Counted from the first letter of the stretch, positions 53,412 to 63,458 are shown. The stretch is DNA of 64,000 bases from JAXJSP01 sp036310005 (GCA_036310005.1 JAXJSP010000006.1:1-64000), one strand, 5' to 3'. A program made the numbers and translations. Notes: a model not told the origin generated them from the letters alone.

Positions 53412-53502
53412 TTTTATCACTCCGTAAATATTGTAATTTTATTATACAATAGTTTTTATTTTTTACAACTTTTTAAAACAAAAGAGATTGCTTTTGCTCC
53501 GT

Positions 53503-56241
53503 TTAGATTTTAACTGTCACTTTACTGCTGCCGCTTTTATCTTTTGTAACGATAATTTGTTTATCTATTTTTTGTTTTAAATCGGGCACATGGGATATTA
53601 TGCCTATAAGCCTTTGGTTATCGGCTAAAGATGTAAGGGCATCTATGGCATTTTCCAAAGATTCCTCATCTAAAGAGCCGAAGCCCTCGTCGATAAACAT
53701 AGTATCTAATTTGATACCTCCGCAAGACGACTGAATTTCATCGCTTAATCCCAACGCCAAAGACAAAGACGCTTTAAACGATTCACCGCCCGAGAGTGTT
53801 TTTACGCTTCTGAAAGAACCGTTATAGTGGTCAATAACATCAAGTTCGAGCCCGGTTTTGCTTTTTTGATTTTCTGACTGACTGCTTCTTACAAGTTCAT
53901 ATCTGCCATTACTCATTTTTAAAAACCGCAGATTTGCTCTGTGAATTATTTTATCGAAGTAATGAATCTGAATATAAGTTTCAAAAGTAATTTTTTCTTT
54001 TCCGTTTATAATACCGTTTGCTGTATCACATATACTTTTAAGCATATTATATTCTTTTTCGATAACCACAAGGCTGTTTTTGATAATAAGCAATTCATCG
54101 GTGCAGTTTTTATTAATTTGTAGTGTTGTATACAAGCGAGTTTTAGTTTCATTAAGCAAAGTTTTTTTCGCGTTAAGTTCATTAATCTCGTTAACAACCG
54201 ATTGTTCGTCAACATTCTCGTTGTTTATAAGTTGGCTGTTTAAAACGCTTATACGCTCTTTTAAACTGTTAATAACAATTATACAGTTGTTATATTGTTT
54301 TTCGAGATTATCAACTAAAGCCTTTGTTTGAGTCCTTTGCAATTCAAACTCATTTTTATTTCTTACAAATTCTTCCTTGTTTTTAAAAGCAACATCTTTA
54401 AGTTTGTTATCAATTTGTTCTTTTATTGCTGTTCCTTTGGTTGAAATTGAAGAAATCTCTGCCGATAAAGTTACTTTTTTATTTTCGGCAACTTCTCTGT
54501 CCTGTTCGAGTTTCAGCAGCATTTTAGTTGCCTTTTGAGCATTTTGCAACCGATTTTTGTTCTCTATGATTTCATCATTCAAATAGTTAATTTCAGTTAC
54601 AATTTCCTGTTCGCTTAAATCTTTAAGCAAAGACTGTTTATTAATTATTTCATTTTTAACGGTAATACATTTTTGCTTAATAACCGCGCAGGTATTACTA
54701 ACAGATGAGATTTCCTCTCTTTTTAACTCATATCTCTTTTTAAGTTCGTCAATCTCATTCTTATCGGGTATATCATCCGAATACTCTGCTAATTTAGGAT
54801 GTTCAAGTGAACCGCATACGGGACACGGTTCTCCCTGTTGCAATTTGCTTGCTAAAATACCTGCCTGAGCGCTTAAGAATTTGTTTTCTTTACTGACAAA
54901 CTCGTTATTTAAGGCGATATTTTCTTTTTGCAGAGTTTCGTATTTTTTCTGATAAAACTTCAACTGTTCGTTTAGTTTTATAAATTCATCATTTAATTTT
55001 TTAATTTCCTTTACGGTAACTAACTGTTCATCGTTTGTCTTTTTTTCTTTTTCGAGGTTAAACAGATTTATTTGTATTTCCTGAATTTTATCGGACAACT
55101 GTTTGTTTTGTTTAATTTGTTCATTAATATTTTCAATAGTACTGTTTAACCCGTTTAACTGCTCGGTTAAAGATTTATACTTAGTTAATAAAACTTTTCT
55201 CTGTTCTTCAAGGCTTTCATTTTCGTCAAAAATTTTTATTGTATTATCGCAGTTTATAATTTGGACTGCTAATTCTTCGAGTTTCAATTTCAGGCTCGGA
55301 ATGTTATCGTACTCTTTTTTTACAAAAACGAATTTTTGCTCATTAGACTTTAAATCGTTTTCACAAATTTCAAGTTCAGATTTAACAGATTTATAAATCT
55401 TAACTTTTCCCAAGACCTCATTTTTAGACTGGATGAGTTTATCCAACCGTGCAAACTCTTTATTAATCTTATTATACTTATCTTCATATTCGTTGCAGAT
55501 ATTATTGATTAACTCTATAACATCTTCAATTATACCGATACTGTCCGAATTTCTGTATTTATTTAATCGGTCATAATAAACTATATCTTCGTCGCAAACA
55601 ACATTATCAAGATTATGACTGACTTTTAAATACATTTGTTCTATGTACCGTTTTGTTTCATAAGTTTGTTCTTTGATTTTATCCTGAAATTTCACATAGT
55701 TATTAGTATTAAAAATCTCTCTGAAAATCTGGCTTCTTTCTTCTGTTTTTGAGTTTAAAAGTTTCATAAAATCGCCCTGTGCTATCATGGCAATTTGCGT
55801 GAACTGATTTTTATCAATACCGATTAACTCGGTTATTGCTTTTGTGACTTCTTTTGTTTTAGTAACAGGAGGTCTCCCGTCGCTAAAATACAGTTGGGCA
55901 TCGGCTTTTTGAACAGTAATTCCGTCGCCTCTTAAAGCAGGTCTTATATATTCGGGATTTCTTCTAACTTTATACACTTTATCTCTGTACTCAAATTCCA
56001 TTTCCACATAAGTCGGAACAGAAATATCGGCAAGTTTACTTCTTAACATATCGCTGCCTCTGAAACTGCCGCTTGCTTCACCGTACAGAGCATAAGTTAT
56101 AGCATCAAAAAGCGTTGTTTTGCCCGAACCTGTATCTCCGGAAATCAAATAAAGCCCGCCTTTTCCGAGCAAAGACAAGTCAAGTTCAGTTTTATTTGTA
56201 TAAGGACCGAAAGCAGAAATTGTAAGTTTTAGCGGTCTCAT
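53503..56241 (-). CDS. sbcC: Exonuclease SbcC (Rad50-like ATPase)
   Basis: 912 residues. The N-terminal half-ATPase has Walker A ISGDTGSGKTTLFDAI. Long coiled coils flank the zinc hook CPVC (near residue 480). The C-terminal half has the signature TLSGGESFKASLSLALG and Walker B MFIDEGFGSLDEESL. With SbcD it cuts hairpin DNA and DNA ends. It overlaps sbcD by 4 nt (ATGA). It is the last gene of ligA-sbcD-sbcC. Confidence 0.96.
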   Translation of the reverse strand: MRPLKLTISAFGPYTNKTELDLSLLGKGGLYLISGDTGSGKTTLFDAITYALYGEASGSFRGSDMLRSKLADISVPTYVEMEFEYRDKVYKVRRNPEYIRPALRGDGITVQKADAQLYFSDGRPPVTKTKEVTKAITELIGIDKNQFTQIAMIAQGDFMKLLNSKTEERSQIFREIFNTNNYVKFQDKIKEQTYETKRYIEQMYLKVSHNLDNVVCDEDIVYYDRLNKYRNSDSIGIIEDVIELINNICNEYEDKYNKINKEFARLDKLIQSKNEVLGKVKIYKSVKSELEICENDLKSNEQKFVFVKKEYDNIPSLKLKLEELAVQIINCDNTIKIFDENESLEEQRKVLLTKYKSLTEQLNGLNSTIENINEQIKQNKQLSDKIQEIQINLFNLEKEKKTNDEQLVTVKEIKKLNDEFIKLNEQLKFYQKKYETLQKENIALNNEFVSKENKFLSAQAGILASKLQQGEPCPVCGSLEHPKLAEYSDDIPDKNEIDELKKRYELKREEISSVSNTCAVIKQKCITVKNEIINKQSLLKDLSEQEIVTEINYLNDEIIENKNRLQNAQKATKMLLKLEQDREVAENKKVTLSAEISSISTKGTAIKEQIDNKLKDVAFKNKEEFVRNKNEFELQRTQTKALVDNLEKQYNNCIIVINSLKERISVLNSQLINNENVDEQSVVNEINELNAKKTLLNETKTRLYTTLQINKNCTDELLIIKNSLVVIEKEYNMLKSICDTANGIINGKEKITFETYIQIHYFDKIIHRANLRFLKMSNGRYELVRSSQSENQKSKTGLELDVIDHYNGSFRSVKTLSGGESFKASLSLALGLSDEIQSSCGGIKLDTMFIDEGFGSLDEESLENAIDALTSLADNQRLIGIISHVPDLKQKIDKQIIVTKDKSGSSKVTVKI

Positions 56242-57359
56242 GCTTCATCCTCCCAAATGCCGGCGATTATATCGTTACACAGTTGTTTTTGTTTATCGCT
56301 TAACTGCTGATTATTTTGCAGCATATATAACTGTTCAAACATATCAATCGGTTTTTTATCATCAACATCTTCAGATAAGTCAATAGTATTATTCTTTTTA
56401 GTTCTTTTATTATCATATCTGAGCGTTAAAATATTTTCATAAATCACTCTTAATTTACCGATAGCATCAATAACATCTTCTTCATCGGTTAATACAACAT
56501 GGATATAATCTTTTGTATCGGTATTTTCATAAAAACTTTTTGCAGACAGTTCAAGATAAGTTCCCCTGATTTCTCTCATATCGTGCAAAGGCTTTAATTT
56601 GACTAAACTTATATTTATATTGCCTTTTTCTTTAATATCGACAAGCGTAACAGATTTTTCCTGATTTACTTCTTTATCGGAATATTTTAAAGGCGAGCCG
56701 CTGTATCTTATATTTTTATTGCCGATATGATACGCTTTATGGACATGGCCTAATGCGGTATAATCGAATTTTTCAAATACAGAGTAATCTACATTATCTA
56801 TCCCGCCGAGATTTGTATCGTCTTGTTGAGTTACAAACTGATGTGCGAGTATAATATTTCTCTTTGAATAATCGGCGTCTAATTTATTTACTGCAAATCT
56901 TACAGCATCGGTATATGATGAAAATGTTTCATCTTTATATACATTTTTTACATCGCTTGGTTTAATAAAAGGCAAAAGCCAGAAATTAAGTTCGCCGAAC
57001 TCATCAGTTAATTTAATACTGTTAATTTTTCCGTTATAATTCGGTGAAATATATACTTTGCTTTTTTCGAGCAAGTCTGATGCAAAAGACAGTCTTTGAG
57101 CAGAGTCGTGGTTTCCGCTGACAATAAAAACATAAAGGTTTTTATTTACAAGTCTTGTAAGGAATTTATTAAATAATTTAACCGCTTCTTCCGACGGAAT
57201 TGACTTATCGAAAACATCTCCCGATATAATTATCCCTTGGCAATTATTATCTGAAGAAATTTTAATTATTTGATTTAAAATATATTCCTGATCATCAATC
57301 ATGGAAAAATCGTTTACTCTTTTTCCTAAATGCAAATCACCGATATGCAACAATCTCAT
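56238..57359 (-). CDS. sbcD: Exonuclease SbcD (Mre11-like nuclease)
   Basis: 373 residues. Phosphoesterase motifs in order are GDLHLGKRV, ISGDVFDKS, VSGNHDSAQRL, AHQFVTQQ and ALGHVHKAY. It forms the SbcCD complex that resolves hairpins and processes ends in replication and repair. It starts 11 nt after ligA and overlaps sbcC by 4 nt. Confidence 0.96.
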   Translation of the reverse strand: MRLLHIGDLHLGKRVNDFSMIDDQEYILNQIIKISSDNNCQGIIISGDVFDKSIPSEEAVKLFNKFLTRLVNKNLYVFIVSGNHDSAQRLSFASDLLEKSKVYISPNYNGKINSIKLTDEFGELNFWLLPFIKPSDVKNVYKDETFSSYTDAVRFAVNKLDADYSKRNIILAHQFVTQQDDTNLGGIDNVDYSVFEKFDYTALGHVHKAYHIGNKNIRYSGSPLKYSDKEVNQEKSVTLVDIKEKGNINISLVKLKPLHDMREIRGTYLELSAKSFYENTDTKDYIHVVLTDEEDVIDAIGKLRVIYENILTLRYDNKRTKKNNTIDLSEDVDDKKPIDMFEQLYMLQNNQQLSDKQKQLCNDIIAGIWEDEA

Positions 57360-57370
57360 TTTATACTTCC

Positions 57371-59347
57371 TTATTTAATCATATTAAATAAATCTTCTTC
57401 GCTGATAATTCTGACACCGAGTGCCTGTGCTTTATCCAGTTTACTGCCTGCGTTTTCACCGGCGAGCAAGTAATCGGTTTTTTTAGAAACAGACGATGAC
57501 ACTTTACCTGCGTTATTTTCAATAAATTCCTTTGCTTGTGTTCTTCCCATAGTAGGCAAAGTTCCCGTGATTACAAAAGTAAGCGATGCCAATTTATCAC
57601 CTGAAAGGGAGTTTTTTTCCGCTTTCATATTTACTCCTGCATCTTTTAATTCATCAATAAGTCTTACGGAACTTTCTAAATTGAAGTATTCGAAAACGCT
57701 GTTTGCAATACCCTCTCCTATGCCTTCAATTTCGGTTAATTGCTCTAAAGACGCGTTCATTACACCGTCAATTGAGTCTAATTCATTTAACAGCAACTTT
57801 GCTGCAGTATCGCCTACAAGTCTTATTCCAAGACCGTACAGCAATCTGTATGCATCGTTTGTTTTCGACTTATTAATTGCGTTTATTAAATTATCGGCTG
57901 TTTTTTCTCCCGACCTGTCAAGAGATAAAATATCTTGCTTTGTAATTTTATAAATATCGCTGATTGAATTAATCTTATTAATGCTTACTAATTGTTCAAT
58001 CAATTTTTCTCCGAGTCCTTCGATATCCATGGCATTTCTTGAAGCAAAATGAATTATACTTTGTAAAAGTTGAGCAGGGCATGAAAGATTAACGCATCTG
58101 AGCACAGCCTCCCCTTCTTCTCTGACTAAACTGCTGTTACAGGAAGGGCAGACTGACGGAAGCGTAAAGACTGTATTACTGCGGTGTTTTGAAACTTTTA
58201 CCACTTCGGGTATGATTTCGCCTGCTTTTCTGACGATTATACTGTCTCCTATTTGTATTTTGAGTTTATTAAGATTATCCTGATTGTGCAAAATTGCTCT
58301 TGAGACAGATGTTCCTGCAAGAAAAACAGGATCAAAGACGGCGGTGGGAGTAATAGCACCTGTTCTGCCGACGGTAACCTCAATATCCCGTAAAACGGTT
58401 TCTTTTTCCTCCGGCGGATATTTAAAAGCGACTGCCCATTTAGGAAATTTAGCAGTACTTCCTAAATTTTTTCTTAATTTCAAGTCATTGATTTTTACAA
58501 CTGCACCGTCGATATCGAAATCGAGGGTGTCTTTGATTTTACCTATTCTTTCTATTTCTTCTATAACCTCGTCTATATCGGAACATTTTTTATAAAAAGG
58601 CAGAATGTTAAGTCCTAAATCTTTTAAATATTCTAACGACTCAATATGTGTGTTAAAATCTTCAACTGATGATTTTTGCACATTAAATACAAAAATTTCA
58701 AGTTTTCTTTCGCTGGCAATTCGGGGGTTTTTCTGTCTTAAAGAGCCGGCTGCTGCGTTTCTCGGGTTTTTTGGCAGTTTACCGCCGACTGTTTGCTGTT
58801 GTTTTACAAAATTTTCAAAACTTGAGTGAGGCATATATACCTCGCCTCTAACCTCTAAAAACTCAACTTCCTTTTTTAGTTTTTGCGGCACGGACCTGAT
58901 GGTCATCAAATTTGCGGTTACATTTTCGCCTGTAACACCGTCGCCCCTTGTTGAGCCTCTGACAAGTTTACCGTTTTCATACTCAAGTGATACTGAAAGT
59001 CCGTCAATCTTGGGCTCGACACTATATTCAACCGCGCCGAATTCCTGCTCGATTTTGCTTGCAAAACTGCGCACTTCTTCATAAGAAAACACGTCTTGCA
59101 AACTTTCCATTTTCACATCGTGAGTAACGTTATCAAATGTATTTACTGCTAATCCTCCGACCATTTGAGTCGGAGAATTTTCGGTTACAAGTTCGGGATA
59201 TTCATGCTCAAGATGTTTAATTTCAAGCATGAGCATATCATATTCGTAGTCATCAACCTCCGGGTCGTCCAAAACATAATATTTGTAATTTAAGTCTTCA
59301 ACTTTTTTACATAAATTATCATATTTTTCTTTGATTGATTTTCTCAT
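57371..59347 (-). CDS. ligA: NAD+-dependent DNA ligase LigA
   Basis: 658 residues. The adenylated lysine is K113 in EPKIDGLSVS. The N-terminal Ia domain, OB fold, Cys4 zinc finger (CPSC ... CVNLSC), helix-hairpin-helix repeats and C-terminal BRCT domain are all in place. It seals nicks in replication and repair. Instead of the usual pcrA neighbour it is read with sbcD and sbcC, so three DNA-metabolism genes share one unit. Confidence 0.97.
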   Translation of the reverse strand: MRKSIKEKYDNLCKKVEDLNYKYYVLDDPEVDDYEYDMLMLEIKHLEHEYPELVTENSPTQMVGGLAVNTFDNVTHDVKMESLQDVFSYEEVRSFASKIEQEFGAVEYSVEPKIDGLSVSLEYENGKLVRGSTRGDGVTGENVTANLMTIRSVPQKLKKEVEFLEVRGEVYMPHSSFENFVKQQQTVGGKLPKNPRNAAAGSLRQKNPRIASERKLEIFVFNVQKSSVEDFNTHIESLEYLKDLGLNILPFYKKCSDIDEVIEEIERIGKIKDTLDFDIDGAVVKINDLKLRKNLGSTAKFPKWAVAFKYPPEEKETVLRDIEVTVGRTGAITPTAVFDPVFLAGTSVSRAILHNQDNLNKLKIQIGDSIIVRKAGEIIPEVVKVSKHRSNTVFTLPSVCPSCNSSLVREEGEAVLRCVNLSCPAQLLQSIIHFASRNAMDIEGLGEKLIEQLVSINKINSISDIYKITKQDILSLDRSGEKTADNLINAINKSKTNDAYRLLYGLGIRLVGDTAAKLLLNELDSIDGVMNASLEQLTEIEGIGEGIANSVFEYFNLESSVRLIDELKDAGVNMKAEKNSLSGDKLASLTFVITGTLPTMGRTQAKEFIENNAGKVSSSVSKKTDYLLAGENAGSKLDKAQALGVRIISEEDLFNMIK

Positions 59348-59421
59348 TTAAACCCCCGCTGAAAACAAATTAATAGCATAATATAATTATAAAATATTAT
59401 GCTCATAAAATCAATATTTAA

Positions 59422-59451
59422 AAGGCACCTGATTGTTAAATCAGATGCCTT
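59422..59451 (-). terminator. Terminator of the flavodiiron protein gene
   Basis: An 11-nt arm pair (59422-59432 with 59441-59451) with one mismatch and an 8-nt loop. On the minus strand it is followed by TTTAAATATTGATTTT. Confidence 0.6.
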
Positions 59452-59456
59452 GTTTT

Positions 59457-61247
59457 TTAACCTATGGGCTCAAAGTCAGCCGCTGAGTGTTTACACAAAG
59501 GACAAATATAGTCGTCCGGTAAGGTATCGCCTTCATAAACATATCCGCATACTTTGCACACAAAACCTTTTTTGCCTTCAGTTTCAGGCTTTGGTTTTAC
59601 ATTGTCCTGATAGTAAGTGTATGTCATTGTTTCTTTATCATTCATTACTCTTGCTTCTGTTACAGAGCAAATGAACATACCGTGAGTATCAAGGTCAACA
59701 TACTGTTCAACTTTTAAGGACATTACAGCATTGATATAATCATTTAAAAACAGCAAACCGTTATCAGATTTTGTCGTTTCAAAGTTTTCAAATTTATTTA
59801 CTGTTCTGCCGCTCTTAAAACCGAAAGTTTCAAAAACTCTGAACGGTGCCTCAACAGACAAACAGTTAATATTCATTATTCCGGTTTGTTTTATAACATG
59901 ATGCGAATAATTTTCTTTGTTGATTGTTACTGCTATTCTGTTTGGTGTATTGGTGACCTGAGTGACTGTATTAACAATAAGTCCGTTGTCCTTATTACCG
60001 TCATTTGAAGTAACAACATAAAGTCCGTAACCTATTTTAAACAAGGCGCTCATATCATTTTTATTTGCAGTATCGTTATCTCTTGCAACATATTCACTGC
60101 AAAGTTCGGTTGCTAATGCTTCTAACTGTTCTAAATTCTCGCTTTTGACAGCAGATTTAATGCTTACTGTTGTATTTGCATATCTTAAGTTTTTGCATCC
60201 GCCGAGCATATTTTTCATAACTTTAGCAGCAAGCGGTGCCCAGGAACCGTTTTCTATGAATGCTACTGTTTTATTCTGGAAATTGCGTTCAACCAAGTGA
60301 TTTATAAACTGATGCATAAACGGGAAGATTTCCGCATTGTATGTTGTAGTCGCAAACACGATTTTACCGTATCTAAATGCATCTTCAACAGCCTCAGCCA
60401 TATCCTCTCTTGCTAAGTCAATAACGCTGACTTTAGGAGCACCTTTTTGTTTTAATTTATCTGCAAGTATATTTACTGCCTGTTTGGTATTTCCGTAAAC
60501 CGAAGTGTAGGCAATAACTATTCCGTCTGTTTCGACCGAGTATGAAGACCATATATCATAAAGATTGATATAGTATCCCAAATTATCACTCAAAACAGGT
60601 CCGTGCAACGGACAAATAACTTCTATATCAAGTTCTGCTGCTTTTTTAAGCACGCTTTGTACCTGCGCACCGTATTTTCCTACAATACCGATGTAATATC
60701 TGCGCGCCTCACAAGCCCAGTCTTCATCAACATCCAACGCTCCGAATTTACCGAATCCGTCTGCCGAAAACAAAACTTTATCGGCGGAATCATAAGTCAT
60801 CATTACCTCGGGCCAATGTACCATCGGGGCAAAAACAAAGGTTAGGTTATGTTTACCGAGAGATAAAGTTTCACCATTTTCAACTACAACCATACGCCCG
60901 CTGAAGTCATAGTCAAAAAACTGTTGCATCATAACAAATGTTTTTTGATTAGCAACGACTTTTGCATCGGGATAAGTCTTTAAGAAATTACAGATATTTG
61001 CAGAATGGTCGGGTTCCATGTGCTGGACAATTAAATAATCGGGTTTTTTGTCTGCTAAAACAGATGATAAATTATCAAGCCATTCATGAGTAAAATTTAT
61101 ATCGACAGTATCCATTACTGCAATTTTCTCATCTAAAATTACATAAGAATTATACGACATACCGTTTGGTACAACATACTGTCCTTCAAACAAATCAACA
61201 GAATGGTCGTTTACGCCTACATATTTGATATCGTTAGTTATTTTCAT
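59457..61247 (-). CDS. Four-module flavodiiron protein (FDP-flavodoxin-flavin reductase-rubredoxin)
   Basis: 596-residue cytosolic O2 and/or NO reductase that protects anaerobes. The N-terminal metallo-beta-lactamase-type domain has the diiron ligands HMEPDH (76-81) and later His/Asp residues. A flavodoxin domain with AYTSVYGNTKQAV (about 249-261) binds FMN. A flavin-reductase domain (about 400-540) and a C-terminal rubredoxin (CKVC ... CPLC, about 560-596) are fused. The electron chain from NAD(P)H to the diiron site may thus be on one chain. It starts after CGGAGG and has its own promoter. Confidence 0.94.
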   Translation of the reverse strand: MKITNDIKYVGVNDHSVDLFEGQYVVPNGMSYNSYVILDEKIAVMDTVDINFTHEWLDNLSSVLADKKPDYLIVQHMEPDHSANICNFLKTYPDAKVVANQKTFVMMQQFFDYDFSGRMVVVENGETLSLGKHNLTFVFAPMVHWPEVMMTYDSADKVLFSADGFGKFGALDVDEDWACEARRYYIGIVGKYGAQVQSVLKKAAELDIEVICPLHGPVLSDNLGYYINLYDIWSSYSVETDGIVIAYTSVYGNTKQAVNILADKLKQKGAPKVSVIDLAREDMAEAVEDAFRYGKIVFATTTYNAEIFPFMHQFINHLVERNFQNKTVAFIENGSWAPLAAKVMKNMLGGCKNLRYANTTVSIKSAVKSENLEQLEALATELCSEYVARDNDTANKNDMSALFKIGYGLYVVTSNDGNKDNGLIVNTVTQVTNTPNRIAVTINKENYSHHVIKQTGIMNINCLSVEAPFRVFETFGFKSGRTVNKFENFETTKSDNGLLFLNDYINAVMSLKVEQYVDLDTHGMFICSVTEARVMNDKETMTYTYYQDNVKPKPETEGKKGFVCKVCGYVYEGDTLPDDYICPLCKHSAADFEPIG

Positions 61248-61278
61248 AATAATCCTCCGCTGTTTTTATATATAATGT

Positions 61279-61307
61279 ATTTTAGCATAACAGTTACTAT
61301 AAATCAA
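61279..61307 (-). promoter_or_regulatory. Sigma-A-type promoter of the flavodiiron protein gene
   Basis: On the minus strand TTGATT (61302-61307), 17 bp, TAAAAT (61279-61284). Confidence 0.6.
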
Positions 61308-61337
61308 TTATAATTTTGACTGATATATACAAAAAAA

Positions 61338-61397
61338 TTGTGTCCTTACGGACACAAACATAAAAAGAAACACTTCCTTTTAGGAAGTGTTTCTTTT
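61338..61397 (-). terminator. Tandem terminators of the tRNA operon
   Basis: Two stems: 61363-61377 with 61383-61397 (15 bp), then 61338-61345 with 61350-61357 (8 bp), the second followed by TTTTTTT on the minus strand. Confidence 0.8.
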
Positions 61398-61472
61398 GGA
61401 GCGGAATACGAGGCTCGAACTCGCTACCTCCACCTTGGCAAGGTGGCGCTCTACCAGATGAGCTAATTCCGC
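61397..61472 (-). tRNA. tRNA-Gly (GCC)
   Basis: 76 nt including an encoded CCA. Acceptor GCGGAAT/ATTCCGC pairs perfectly. The anticodon loop is TTGCCAA, so the anticodon is GCC. Fourth gene of the operon. Confidence 0.95.
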
Positions 61473-61479
61473 AAAACTA

Positions 61480-61555
61480 TGGTGCCTCCGATCGGAATCG
61501 AACCAATGACACGGGGATTTTCAGTCCCCTGCTCTACCGACTGAGCTACAGAGGC
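61480..61555 (-). tRNA. tRNA-Phe (GAA)
   Basis: 76 nt including an encoded CCA. Anticodon loop CTGAAAA gives GAA. The acceptor stem has one G-T pair. Third gene of the operon. Confidence 0.95.
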
Positions 61556-61561
61556 AGATAA

Positions 61562-61638
61562 TGGCGACCCGGATGGGGCTCGAACCCACGACCTCTAGCG
61601 TGACAGGCTAGCGTTCTAACCAGCTGAACTACCGGGCC
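61562..61638 (-). tRNA. tRNA-Asp (GTC)
   Basis: 77 nt including an encoded CCA. Anticodon loop CTGTCAC gives GTC. The discriminator base is G, as expected for Asp. Second gene of the operon. Confidence 0.95.
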
Positions 61639-61643
61639 ACACA

Positions 61644-61719
61644 TGGTGGGAACAACAGGGCTCGAACCTGTGACCCCCTGCTTGTAAGGCAGGTGCTCTC
61701 CCAGCTGAGCTATGCTCCC
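61644..61719 (-). tRNA. tRNA-Val (TAC)
   Basis: 76 nt including an encoded CCA. Anticodon loop CTTACAA gives TAC. First gene of the operon, about 40 nt after the predicted transcript start. Confidence 0.95.
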
Positions 61720-61763
61720 ATCTTCGTGCTAATTCGCCAATGTCATTACCGGCGACAGATGTT

Positions 61764-61792
61764 ATAATACTATAAACTTTTTAAAAAGTCAA
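61764..61792 (-). promoter_or_regulatory. Promoter of the tRNA operon
   Basis: On the minus strand TTGACT (61787-61792), 17 bp, TATTAT (61764-61769). Confidence 0.65.
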
Positions 61793-61815
61793 CACTTTTT
61801 TAGAATTTTTTATTA

Positions 61816-62691
61816 TTAATTTTTGCCTTTTGCGAGTTTTCTGAGCTGCATCGGAGAAAAATGATATTTCTTATCGCAAAAATGACATTTAACTGTTACA
61901 ACAGGCATCTCCTCTGCGAGTTTTAACAAATCTTCTTTTCCTAATGTCAACAATACCTTTTCGGTTCTTTCTCTTGAACACGGACAAACATAGTCCACTT
62001 GCTGTTCGCTTAATATTTCAACTTCAAATTCTTTTAAAGCGTTTTTGAGTATATCTTCAATGCTTACTCCCTCATCCATTAAGGTTGTTACGGGTTTTAC
62101 ATCTTTGATTGATTTTTCGAGTTTTTCAACTATGTCATCGCCCACACCGGGTAACAACTGAATAATATATCCGCCCGCTTTTTTAACGCACAAATCAGGA
62201 TTTACCAGTACGCCGAGCGCACATACTGTCGGAATTTGCTCGCTGACTGCATAATACGCGGTAATATCTTCTGCTATTTCGCCAGAAACGAGCGGAATAA
62301 CACCGTTATACGGTTCTTTCAGTCCTAAATCTTTTAAGACATACAAATTACCTTTTCCTATTGCTCCGCCTACATCCAACTTTCCGTTGCTTTTTAGCGG
62401 TATTTCAACAATAGGATTAACAGGATACCCTTTTACATTACCTTTTGAGTCGGCAACCGCGATAACAGCCTCAGCCGGTCCGTCGCCTGCAACTCTCAAT
62501 GTTAAAGTATCTTTTTCACCTTTGAGCATATCACCCATCATTGATGCTGCAGTCAGCAAGCGGCCTAATGCTGCTGTAATAACAGCGCTTGATAAATGAT
62601 ACTTTGCTGCTTTATCCACGATATCGGTCGAATCTACCGCAACCGCATTTATAAACCCGTCTTTAGTTATACATCTTACTAATTTTCCCAT
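61816..62691 (-). CDS. hslO: Redox-regulated chaperone Hsp33
   Basis: 291 residues. The C-terminal zinc redox switch has CPC (in VDYVCPCSRER) and CHFC (VKCHFCDKKYHF); oxidation releases zinc and activates chaperone holdase activity. The N-terminal GRLLTAASMMGDMLKGEKDTLTLRV is typical. It shares one base with the methyltransferase stop (TAATG), so the two are co-translated. It ends 24 nt before the tRNA promoter. Confidence 0.97.
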   Translation of the reverse strand: MGKLVRCITKDGFINAVAVDSTDIVDKAAKYHLSSAVITAALGRLLTAASMMGDMLKGEKDTLTLRVAGDGPAEAVIAVADSKGNVKGYPVNPIVEIPLKSNGKLDVGGAIGKGNLYVLKDLGLKEPYNGVIPLVSGEIAEDITAYYAVSEQIPTVCALGVLVNPDLCVKKAGGYIIQLLPGVGDDIVEKLEKSIKDVKPVTTLMDEGVSIEDILKNALKEFEVEILSEQQVDYVCPCSRERTEKVLLTLGKEDLLKLAEEMPVVTVKCHFCDKKYHFSPMQLRKLAKGKN

Positions 62692-63416
62692 TATTTTTTC
62701 CTCGTTATAAATAATTTTCTTTGAGTAAACTTATTTGGCTTTTTCATGGTATCAAAATCTAAAATTTCAACTGTTTCAAGTCCGCTGTTGTTTACTGCTT
62801 TTTTAATTTCGTCATCTGAATATGCTCTCTCGCTGAATTGTTCAAAATATCGGCTGTAAGAGTTATTGTTATTTCCGATAAAGAAATCTAAATCAATGTC
62901 CGTGATATTATTTTCGGTATAATTTTGCCACACGCAATATATATTTTCATTTTCAATTACGAATGTGTTGTTTGCCAGTACCTGATTATGTTTATATTCG
63001 GTATTCATATCAAAAATAAACAAGCAATCTTTTTCCAAAAACAGGCTTACTTTATTAAACACCCGTTGCAACTTATCCGGCTCGACTATATGATTCAGGC
63101 TGTCGAGGGTACAAATTGCGCCATCCACGGTTCCGAACAAGTCTAACTCGCTTGCGTCCTGACATAAGCAGAGCAGATTTTCGTTTTTACTCTTTGCAAC
63201 CTGTAACATTTCCTCGCTGATATCAACAGCAATAGTATCAATGCCTTTTTCAATCATATTTACTGCAATATCACCTGTGCCGCATGCTAAATCTAATAAC
63301 AGTTTCGGCTTTTTTGAATATTTTTCAAATATATTTATTAAGTTATTTGTATAACAAACATAATCAAAATCTTCCATAAGTTTATCGTAAACCTGTGCAA
63401 AATACTCATACGCCAT
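62691..63416 (-). CDS. Class I SAM-dependent methyltransferase
   Basis: 241 residues. The SAM-binding loop is LLDLACGTGDIAVNM (about 40-54), followed by TIAVDISEEMLQVA and ICTLDSLNHI. YDKLMEDFDY near the N-terminus resembles small-molecule methyltransferases found next to hslO in Firmicutes. The substrate is unknown. It overlaps hslO by 1 nt and starts after AGGAAGTG. Confidence 0.88.
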   Translation of the reverse strand: MAYEYFAQVYDKLMEDFDYVCYTNNLINIFEKYSKKPKLLLDLACGTGDIAVNMIEKGIDTIAVDISEEMLQVAKSKNENLLCLCQDASELDLFGTVDGAICTLDSLNHIVEPDKLQRVFNKVSLFLEKDCLFIFDMNTEYKHNQVLANNTFVIENENIYCVWQNYTENNITDIDLDFFIGNNNNSYSRYFEQFSERAYSDDEIKKAVNNSGLETVEILDFDTMKKPNKFTQRKLFITRKK

Positions 63417-63458
63417 TATATCACTTCCTGAATGAAGATTTTAACATATAAAAAATAC

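Noticed and set aside
61338..61357. Palindrome TTGTGTCC/GGACACAA as an operator
   Set aside because: It lies after the tRNA genes and is followed by seven T on the minus strand, so it is the second terminator.
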